From Ampelomyces quisqualis (lineage: Eukaryota; Ascomycota; Dothideomycetes; Pleosporales; Phaeosphaeriaceae), in NCBI GenBank assembly GCA_018398575.1, contig JAGTXZ010000011.1, positions 1,116,001 through 1,180,000 on the forward strand: 64,000 bases of DNA. Reading direction: 5' to 3'. Every line of letters starts with the position of its first letter. The stretch's first letter is position 1. Positions 56,598 through 64,000 of the stretch are shown piece after piece. Under the pieces are notes generated by a model, which was not told the origin of the DNA, did not search any database, and saw nothing but the letters and a program-made list of their open reading frames with translations. Made by a program: the position numbers and the translations under genes.

Positions 56598-57795
56598 TCA
56601 GTCACGACCCTTCGATCTCGTAAAGCCTTCGCTGATATCCTGCTTTCCTTCGAGATACGTTTGGCATGCGCTCATCGCAGGCAGCAGCAGCATTACGACA
56701 CTCAGCGTTTGCCCGAAGCCCCACACGTTCTCGCCCTTGTCTTGCAGTCCGCAGAACTTCTCTGGGTCTTTTGGCGGTGAGAACTTCTGAGTCAGGACCA
56801 AGATCACGGAGAGAATGGCGAGCAAGATCTGGACGCCGAACGCGATGAGTGGGTTCAGGAAGAGGTAGTACACGATGCGGATACTGATGTGTGCTGGCGC
56901 CCTAATATCGAAAGGCGGTAGAATCTTTTGCTTCGGATCTGTAACATGCCGCACAAACGGCCCGCCTGGCGAGTCTGCTATGCGTGAAGCTGCACTGTTG
57001 CGTTTCGGATTGTAAAGAATGCACACCAGAGCAGTAGAAAACCCTACAAGCATGAGGAATAGCGGCACGATGAAGGACAATCGCTGCGTCCGACTTGGCT
57101 TCTCTTGCGCTCCATCGTCGTCTTCGACAGCGGACGGCGGCATGCAGATAGCGGCTACCATGGATGAGAACAGGAAAGTAGCGAAGAATATGACGAGCGC
57201 GAGGCGGATCTTAGCAATCAGCTTGTACTTGCGAAAGTACTTGCGTAGAGTGATGAGAGCGGCGAGGTGGGAAGACGAGGAAAGCGCGCAAATGTAAAGG
57301 ATCAGGACAAAGTGAGCGCCTTGCACTTCGACGCTGTTCTGCCCAACCTGTGCAGGGTCAACATGATAGTAGTCCGCATACCAAGTATGCTTGGCCGCAC
57401 CTTGATCCAACCACTCAACAGCACCGCGTAGCCAGTAATGAGCTGCTGGTCCCCCAGTCCAATGATCAAAGGATCGAGGAAAGGTCTCCAAGCGTAGTCC
57501 TTCTTCCATTCCGTATCGAAGAATCGTTCCCGGAGATATCTGACCGGCGCTCGCGGCGTAAACTGGCCTTTCGAGTCGAATGCTTGGTCGAGGATCATTG
57601 CGACTACAGATGCAGTGGTGGTCATGACGCTGGCGGTGACAAACGAGAGCACGACCTGTGTATTTGTGTGAGTTTGCTGTACGCTCAGCTTGAGGGGTCG
57701 AGTACACCGAGACCAGCAATGTCTGGGTCTGCTCCGTTGCCGCAGTCTCCATCATAAATCGCTATGCTGTCAAAGGTCACCCATGGCGGGGCCAT
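56598..57795 (-). CDS. Fungal multipass membrane protein, function unknown
   Basis: Three exons: 57795-57706, 57655-57401 and 57347-56598; introns of 50 and 53 nt, GT-AG, encoding 364 aa. It begins MAPPWVTFDSIAIYDGDCGNG (luminal-like, with Cys). Hydrophobic segments lie at VVLSFVTASVMTTTASVVAM, LITGYAVLLSGWI, FVLILYICALSSSSHLAAL, ALVIFFATFLFSSMVAAI, SFIVPLFLMLVGFSTALVC and two near the C-terminus, about seven in all. It is an expanded Pezizomycotina family of unassigned function. A frame on the same strand reads through the second intron by chance and should not be taken as the protein. 155 bp from the convergent thioredoxin gene. Confidence 0.75.
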
Positions 57796-58219
57796 GCACT
57801 GCTAAGAGTGGTTTGCTATTAGATGGAAGAAAACACGGATATAATATCGGTCGCTCGTGCTGTGTTGAAGTGAGACTGGGTCTGCAGTGGAGGCATTGCA
57901 GCTTCCTTGATAAGCTGATAGGAATAAAGGTACAGAGGTAAGTAGACAGCGAGTCTGCGAGGACGATCGTGAGATAAAGGATTCGGTGACTGCACACATA
58001 GTTTTGCGAGGTGCTGAAGTGTGGAGTAGCCATGTGGGATGCTGTAAGGCAAGAGCAAAAGTAGGAAGGTACGCTTCCATATATACTGGCAAAAGTTGTA
58101 TTGATTGTTCTGCTGAACCACCATGGTCACCGCCATGATTGTCTCATGCTTCTGCAACTAGCTACCATCATCCACGTCCTCCCGCGCTTTCACGCATGCC
58201 GAGTCGAGGATCAAAATTT
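57796..58219. other. Intergenic upstream of the membrane-protein gene
   Basis: 424 bp; promoter of the minus-strand membrane-protein gene and 3' flank of the secreted-protein gene. Nothing else seen. Confidence 0.5.
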
Positions 58220-58788
58220 CTAAGCCGAGATAGCGCCGTCGAAAGGAACAGCAGTGCTCTCCTGTCCAGCATTCGCCTCATCAGTAGCGATGTTGTTGTT
58301 CAACTTGGTCGTCTCTTCCTCCAACTTGGCAGTAACGTCCTGGCCCTGCGCTTGCTGCGCCTGGAGCTTGATGACAGTCGCCATCAGCTTGAGGACCTTG
58401 TTCTTTATCTTGCCGTTCTAAAGCAGACGTATTAGTATGGTGATCGCTGCATGAGATTGTCGTTACTAACCTGTGCGGCATCAGCCGCGGCGCCAGTGGC
58501 AGCCTCAACAGCGGGGTTGAAAGCTTCCTTCTCGGCATCGTTGGCGACCTGATTGACTTCATTCAAGAAGTCGAGATCGGCCTGGGAGACGTTTGCGAGA
58601 TCGTTGAGGTCAAGTCCTGAGAGGGCGGCGGTGGCTTCTGCTTCGGCGTTACCAGCCTGGCCGCCGGCAATAGAGATATCGTTGAAGGTGGTTGCCTGGA
58701 AAACACCGGCCTGGCGGCTCTTGAGGGACGCTGGCAAGGCGACGGAGAGAGCAGCCAGGGAGAGAATGGTGAAATACTGGAAGTGCAT
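58220..58788 (-). CDS. Cysteine-free small secreted protein
   Basis: Two exons: 58788-58471 and 58417-58220 (53-nt GT-AG intron, branch CTAAT), encoding 171 aa. A clear signal peptide (MHFQYFTILSLAALSVALPA) is followed by a Lys-Ser-Arg step that could be a processing site. The mature chain is rich in Ala, Asn, Asp, Gln and Glu, contains no cysteine and looks helical, with a Lys-rich region (NGKIKNKVLKLMATVIKLQ) at the start of exon 2 and VTAKLEEETTKLNNNIA after it. I do not recognise an enzyme domain. It could be a cell-wall or apoplastic protein; effector function is speculation. Confidence 0.78.
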
Positions 58789-59612
58789 GTTTGCGATGTT
58801 GGTATCGTAGGATATTTAGGTAGTAAGGTTTAAAGATGGTTGACAGCACAGCTGTAAAGTAAAGAATGAAGTAGAAGATGAAAATTCACAGCGTCAAGCC
58901 GGATTGAATGTATAGAAGGGACTGAAGAAACGATGGAAATGCTTGGTGATGATAGAAAACTTAAACTGCAGGCTGGTGAGCCTTCTTATGCATCTTGCTC
59001 CAAAACCACACGACTCAATTTCGCTCACATACACCGGGTTCATTGCTCTCCGGCTCAGCTCAATGCAGCCTAAAAACGGGCACGTCAGTGGTGCCGCCGC
59101 ACCCTAACGCCAGACTTTGCGCGATCAAATCGCTAGTTTGCTATGCACAGATCACAAAAGAAGGTCGAGCGGTACCCAGGCAGGAATTAGGCCACGAATT
59201 AGAGCCGTTCGAAGCGTGCGAAGCGCCATACTGTGGAGCAAAACGGGCTCAGATAGGTGGGAATGGCGGATGGTGATGGTTCTGAGACGGTTTGGACGTC
59301 AGAACTGCAACTTGTAGCATGGACTTGGCGAAAGCTTGGCGGGCTCTGAAGCATGTCAGGCGGCCCTTTATGGTCTAGCGCCCGTTCTGTAACGTTCTTG
59401 ACAGCCCCGGAGGAATCCTGGCAGTTGGTTCCTGGACTGGTGTGGAGACAAAGGAGGCTTGCCCTTCTGCGAGAGCAGGCGCGTCAGTGAGGAACAGGTT
59501 AGGTTGGACCGACGAAGTGATAGGTCACCAAATAGCGTTGTGCACATGGACCGAACCATGACTTGTTGCTCAAATCTCGCTTTGAAATAATATGAGTAGC
59601 TTGGCTGCCCTC
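58789..59612. other. Intergenic, no gene recognised
   Basis: Promoter of the secreted-protein gene and 3' flank of chorismate mutase. The apparent long tail of the chorismate mutase frame down to 59368 is read through an intron and is not coding. Confidence 0.6.
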
Positions 59613-60521
59613 TCATTCCCATTGCGTCCCCCTCAGTCTTTGCATCAGGTACTCTACCTCGACCTCCTTCGTCAATGGTATCACCCAGTCCTACAGGAAT
59701 CAGCAGAGACCGGGAAAGACCTTGGACCAAACAAACCTTGTACATGGCAACGACAGCATCAGCATTGACTTTTGAAAATCCATCCGCGCCAGAATCAGGA
59801 TCCGTGCCGTATGTGTTCGCCTTTAAGCGCAACCTCTCCAGCACCTTCTTCTCCACAGCAGCATTCGTGATTGCCTCGTCTATGCCTTGCCGGTCTTCAG
59901 CCTTGATCAACGCCGCAAAGCGCTCTGGTTCCGTCTGGAACTTGGACTCTGCGACGAATTTGCCAAAATGTATCCTCCGAGATAACGCTTGCAAGGTAAG
60001 TACATCGCAAGTCGCAGCTGAGCCATAATTCTCCTGCGACTCTCCCTGATCGCCCCCAGCCTTTTGTATGCACGCTGCCGGCAGGATGTGGTTGATGTAG
60101 CAGTCCTTTAGCTTGTCGTTGACAACCACATTGTTGGCGTGGAGGATCTGGGGGTAGTTGAGAGGCTGGAGGATGGGCTCTTGGAGCACGTCGGGGAAGA
60201 AGGGGTATTCGTCGGGGGACTGGTAGCGGCGTACGAGGGACTGCAGGCGCTCTTGTTCGCGCAGCATCCAGTCGAACAGGCTGAGCTTGGTGTCGCCGCC
60301 CTTCCCAATGTCGAGGGAACCAGGGACGTAGATGGTCTTGTTGAGAGGGAATTGGACACGTTCGATCAAGTGGAAGGTTATGGTGTCTTCCATGCGACTG
60401 GGAACCGTCAGCATGGTGTGTTTACAGGCGGTTGTCCGAGAGAGCAGTACATGAGCTGAAACCTAATGTTTCCAAGATCCAGCGCCTTGGAGGCATCCGA
60501 GAGGTCAATCGCCGCATCCAT
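59613..60521 (-). CDS. ARO7: Chorismate mutase
   Basis: Converts chorismate to prephenate at the entry to Phe/Tyr synthesis. Three exons: 60521-60451, 60397-59737 and 59690-59613; introns of 53 and 46 nt, GT-AG, encoding 269 aa (yeast Aro7 is 256). AroQ eukaryotic signatures: [20 protein letters not shown] (active-site Arg in the first helix), [14 protein letters not shown]-like [23 protein letters not shown], then [24 protein letters not shown]. The last exon is only 26 codons; without it the protein would run on into a nonsense tail. The length supports the allosteric (Trp/Tyr-regulated) eukaryotic form. Confidence 0.95.
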
Positions 60522-60828
60522 GGTCTACAGGCTTAGAGTATGTTGTGGAGATGGAGCGGGGTAGGGTGAATGTACACATGGCTTTCAGCTCCTCCCACTC
60601 CCAGCGGCGTGGGGGGGGGGGTCCAGGATGACGCCGGGCTGCAGGCAGCGTGTGTGTGTGCAATGCCGAGCCCGAGCTTGCAACACCAAACTGCCTTCAC
60701 CATCGTCACCACGCGACCGCGCGCACTGGCCATCCAACTCGCACATGATGATGATGATGATGACATAAGACGACCTTCACTGCGCTGCTCTCTGATCGCC
60801 ATCGTGTCCTTCACCGCCAGCTGCGCGC
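60522..60828. promoter_or_regulatory. Divergent promoter of ARO7 and MDV1
   Basis: 307 bp with a poly-G run (about 60610), a short TG repeat (about 60650) and an ATG trinucleotide run (about 60745-60762). No separate gene; frames crossing it on both strands are low-complexity. Confidence 0.5.
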
Positions 60829-62952
60829 ATGGCCTCGTCGTTTGCCGGCGACGGCTCGCCGTCACGCGGGCGGTCCACCAGCCCACGGCCCAGGATGCCC
60901 GAGGAAAATCTCGAAGCGAGCCTAATGGACGGTTTGCCCGATGTAGCCCTCCCCTCGACCCACCACCACCGTCTGCCTGGTGATGCTGACCCCTGCCGTA
61001 GTCCCGCCAACTGCAAGCCTTTGGTCGAAAAGTCACCGCCACGGCAGGAAGCTTGATCGGCACCGAGGGCGTCACCCAGCACTACCACAACGCCCTGGGC
61101 GAGCTGCACCGCGAACTCCGGCGCCCGATGCTGCAACGCTCCGTCTTCTCCTTCGCCCAGACCACGCCGCGAGAAATCGTGCGCTCGCGCATATCCGTGC
61201 CGGAGATCCAGCAACGGGCGCTGGCTTTCGTGCCCGACGACCTGCTTGCCAACATACCCGAGGACAACAACGAGTACTCTCTATTCCAGGGTTTCCAAGC
61301 GACAATCCCCGAAGAAGCCGGGGCGGCACGAAAGGGAAAGCAGAATGCCAGAGGGCAGCGGCTGATCGGCGGAGGGCTGGACGACGAGGAAGACTCGAAG
61401 CTGCCGCCGTCGATGCAGAAGCTGAAGAGCCAGAGGAACAGCATGAGCCACCAGCTCGAGATGATGGGCGTGCGGAAGCGCATGTGCGTGGCGGAAATAC
61501 ACGAGATCGACAACAAGATTTCGAATCTAAACACCATGCGAAAGATGGTGCTGGATCGTCTGGCGGGGCTGGAGTATCAAGAGGCGGATCTTGAGCAAGA
61601 CTTGATGACCGTGCACAATGATATCGAGGACCTACAGGAAGAGCTGGATGACGAGGCTGCGCTTGCACCGCCCAAGGAGGACTCGCGGCCCACGACTGCG
61701 GGCAGCGAGGCCGTGTCGGAGACGTTCATGTCCGAGTCAATATACGAAAAGATCCCGTCAGGAAAACCGAAGCCCAAGACGCGGAAACCGGTCCGTCGGC
61801 AATCGATGCGCGTGCTGCACGAACATTTGGAGTCGGGGTCCAAGATCAAGGAGCTGCCAGCCCACGCCGATGTCATAACAGCACTCGACTTTGACGCGCC
61901 TTGGGGAACACTGGTTACTGCTTCGCTGGACGACACGGTCCGGGTCTGGGACCTGAATGCTGGTCGATGTATAGGCATGCTCGAGGGACATCTATCGTCT
62001 GTGCGCTGCCTGCAGGTGGAAGAGAGCATTGTCGCGACTGGGTCAATGGATGCCACAATTCGTCTCTGGGACTTGAGCCGAGCAGAATATGCCCCCCAAG
62101 ACAACCGCGTCAATAAGCATGAAGCAGAAGAGGACGAGGATGGATTGGCTTTTGAGAACGCTGCAGATGCGCCGCCTGCCCCACCGCCGGCAATCATGCA
62201 GGATGTACCGCTGTTCTCCCTAGAGTCGCACGTCGACGAAGTGACTGCTCTTCACTTCAAGGGCGACACGCTTGTTTCTGGTTCCGCGGACAAGACGCTC
62301 AGGCAATGGGATCTGGTCAAGGGACGATGCGTGCAGACACTCGACGTGCTGTGGGCTGCAGCACAAGCCACTGCTACCAACACAAGCAGCAGTGAATGGC
62401 GACCCACAGGGCGACAAAGCGACGCCAATGCAGACTTTGTCGGAGCCATTCAAGTCTTCGACGCTGCATTAGCATGTGGTACCGCAGACGGTATGGTGCG
62501 GTTGTGGGATCTGCGAAGTGGGCAAGTGCATCGCAGTCTTGTTGGACATACTGGGCCAGTCACTGCGCTTCAGTTTGACGACGTGCATCTCGTCACTGGT
62601 AGCGCAGATCGGAGCATACGAGTACGTGTAGCCATGTTCACCTGGCCATCTTCCTCATACTAACATGGAACAGATCTGGGACCTTCGAACCGGCTCAATC
62701 TACGACGCATACGCATACGATAATCCCGTCACAAGCATGATGTTCGACTCGCGCCGCATTGTCTCCGCTGCCGGCGAATCCGTGGTCAAGGTGTACGACA
62801 AGACTGACGGCCGCCATTGGAGTTGCGGACCCGGTGTCGGTGTAGATGGAGACGACAAGACTTCGCATTCTCTCATCGAGCGTGTCAGGATAAAGGACGG
62901 TTACCTTGTGGAAGGCCGCAAAGACGGCACTGTGGGAGTATGGTCTTGTTGA
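60829..62952 (+). CDS. MDV1: Mitochondrial division protein 1 (WD40 fission adaptor)
   Basis: Adaptor linking Fis1 to the dynamin Dnm1 on the mitochondrial outer membrane. Three exons: 60829-60942, 61002-62621 and 62674-62952, encoding 670 aa. Intron 1 (59 nt) has a weak donor (GTAGCC) but a GCTGAC branch site and joins to [20 protein letters not shown], the family N-terminus. The Fis1-binding N-terminal helices are followed by a coiled coil (about 180-235, [20 protein letters not shown]). A C-terminal beta propeller of about seven WD40 repeats follows, for example [56 protein letters not shown] and [13 protein letters not shown]. Length matches fungal Mdv1/CaF4 proteins. Confidence 0.92.
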
Positions 62953-63329
62953 TGAGGTACATGAAGGTGTATAACAATGAATGTACAAACAAGACAACTT
63001 TTCATTTCTGAAGACGCGGCACTTTGTGATGGGATGGTACGGACTACGGAGTACGGGGTGGCTAGCACGCCAGGCATCTCTGGACGGGCACGTGACAGGG
63101 CCCGCCAAAGCTTGGTCGCGATCGACGCAAGCTCCGGTGGACTGATGACGTAAGGCTGGTTGTGATAACACGGAAACAGTCCCCAACGACCCGTAACCTG
63201 CGCGCCGTCGCATCCCAAGACATGCTGTGTGTGTTGGTGTACACATCTTTGATGACATCGACTCGCTAAGAGTGCCATTGCGCCCCTCTCCGCGCAATTG
63301 GCACGCAGCTGCAACCCTTCACCCGCGCA
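62953..63329. other. Intergenic, MDV1 to NDE1
   Basis: 377 bp; 3' flank of MDV1 and promoter of the NADH dehydrogenase gene. Minus-strand frames here are antisense shadows. Confidence 0.5.
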
Positions 63330-64000
63330 ATGCTCCCACGGCACGCCCCTTCGGTGTCGCGCATGCACACAAGAGCCTCTTTACTACATAGAAGACTGCC
63401 TCGAGCCTCCAACTCTCAATTCCGCACCCTTTTCAGCAACGGGCGCCCTGCGACGACATCACGACGCGCTCAGCTGGGTTCCCTCACCCACCACAGTCCG
63501 GCGATAGCACGGGGATTGTCGACCAAGGCTCTGCCACCGCCAAAGCCACGTCTCCTCCGATACGCGTATAGAACAGCAGCAACACTCGGCACGTTCGTAG
63601 CCGTAGGCGGCGGTCTGGTTGTCGCCTTCTTCATCTATGATGCCACAACATACAACGAGGACCCGACCGCGACAGACATTCCCGTGTCGCAACTCGCCCT
63701 GACGCCAAGACGGGGTGGGCCCAAGAACCTGCCCATCGCCGACCACTTTGTCGACGACGACGACTGCGCCGACAACAGAGAGACCAAGCACAAGCCGAAG
63801 CTGGTTATCCTGGGCACGGGGTGGGGCAGCGTGGCACTGCTGAAGCAACTGAACCCGAAAGACTACCACGTGACCGTCATTTCGCCATCCAACACCTTTC
63901 TCTTTACGCCGATGCTGCCGTCTGCCACCGTTGGTACTCTGGAACTGCGGTCGCTCGTCGAACCCGTGCGCAAGATCGTCAGGAGGGTACACGGACATTT
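63330..64000 (+). CDS. NDE1: External alternative NADH dehydrogenase, 5' part (cut by window end)
   Basis: Rotenone-insensitive type II NADH:ubiquinone oxidoreductase on the outer face of the inner mitochondrial membrane. The frame is open without intron from the ATG at 63330 to the window end (223 codons and 2 bases). An Arg/Ser-rich mitochondrial presequence (about 1-80) is followed by one membrane anchor ([20 protein letters not shown]), an acidic linker, and the first dinucleotide-binding fold [17 protein letters not shown] (Gly162 onward). Then come [25 protein letters not shown] and [11 protein letters not shown]. The anchor before the FAD-binding fold is typical of external (Nde-type) rather than internal enzymes. 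The rest lies beyond the window. Confidence 0.88.
   Translation, partial: MLPRHAPSVSRMHTRASLLHRRLPRASNSQFRTLFSNGRPATTSRRAQLGSLTHHSPAIARGLSTKALPPPKPRLLRYAYRTAATLGTFVAVGGGLVVAFFIYDATTYNEDPTATDIPVSQLALTPRRGGPKNLPIADHFVDDDDCADNRETKHKPKLVILGTGWGSVALLKQLNPKDYHVTVISPSNTFLFTPMLPSATVGTLELRSLVEPVRKIVRRVHGH

Noticed and set aside
59368..59690. Long C-terminal extension of chorismate mutase
   Set aside because: It arises from reading through the last intron; the spliced exon restores the conserved end [19 protein letters not shown].
1..64000. CRISPR arrays, rRNA or tRNA genes
   Set aside because: No regularly spaced repeats, no rRNA-like conserved blocks and no tRNA T-arm/anticodon pattern were seen by eye; a tRNAscan-type search would be needed to be certain.

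Overview
This is nuclear DNA of a filamentous ascomycete (Pezizomycotina). I infer a Dothideomycete, probably Pleosporales, but gene content alone does not prove it. The evidence is a dense set of conserved fungal genes with short introns (about 46-90 nt) carrying CTRAC-like branch sites, and an AT-rich block whose decayed retroelement shows the C-to-T pattern of repeat-induced point mutation (RIP).

Layout. Bases 1 to about 11,050 are a RIP-mutated transposon graveyard. It holds a Ty3/Gypsy element read on the minus strand (integrase, RT and Gag zinc knuckle still legible, with TAG/TAA stops where TGG/CAA/CAG stood). It also holds two solo LTRs of a second family, each with a perfect 5-bp target-site duplication, a long inverted repeat and a foldback/MITE-like element set among 9-mer repeats. 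The block ends inside the second solo LTR.

From 11.8 to 34.2 kb lies a housekeeping island: ESA1 (MYST acetyltransferase), REX4 (exonuclease), ALG3 (mannosyltransferase), an eIF1A-domain protein, an MFS transporter, a DUF1772 protein, an AhpD-like protein, a DUF4385 protein, a small membrane protein, PPG1 (PP2A-like phosphatase), a MYND protein, a degraded coiled-coil gene, GMF (actin debranching), a MoaB-like domain protein and RAS1. From 34.2 to 50 kb is gene-poor: one disordered-protein gene, one three-zinc-ribbon gene, and the wreck of a sugar transporter just upstream of a GH15 glucoamylase. From 50 to 64 kb come GH15, a DUF3112 membrane protein, a thioredoxin-like protein, a second membrane protein, a cysteine-free secreted protein, chorismate mutase, MDV1 (mitochondrial fission adaptor) and the 5' part of an external NADH dehydrogenase cut by the window edge.

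The genes form no single pathway; neighbours are mostly unrelated housekeeping genes in divergent or convergent pairs. The most unusual signals are in gene structure. The PPG1 stop codon is followed in frame by 53 open codons that end in a second copy of the PP2A-type DYFL tail. RAS1 and ESA1 need GC-AG introns. GMF has its start codon alone in the first coding exon, and the MoaB-like gene has an 18-nt microexon. I found no CRISPR, rRNA or tRNA gene and no convincing secondary-metabolite or defence cluster.
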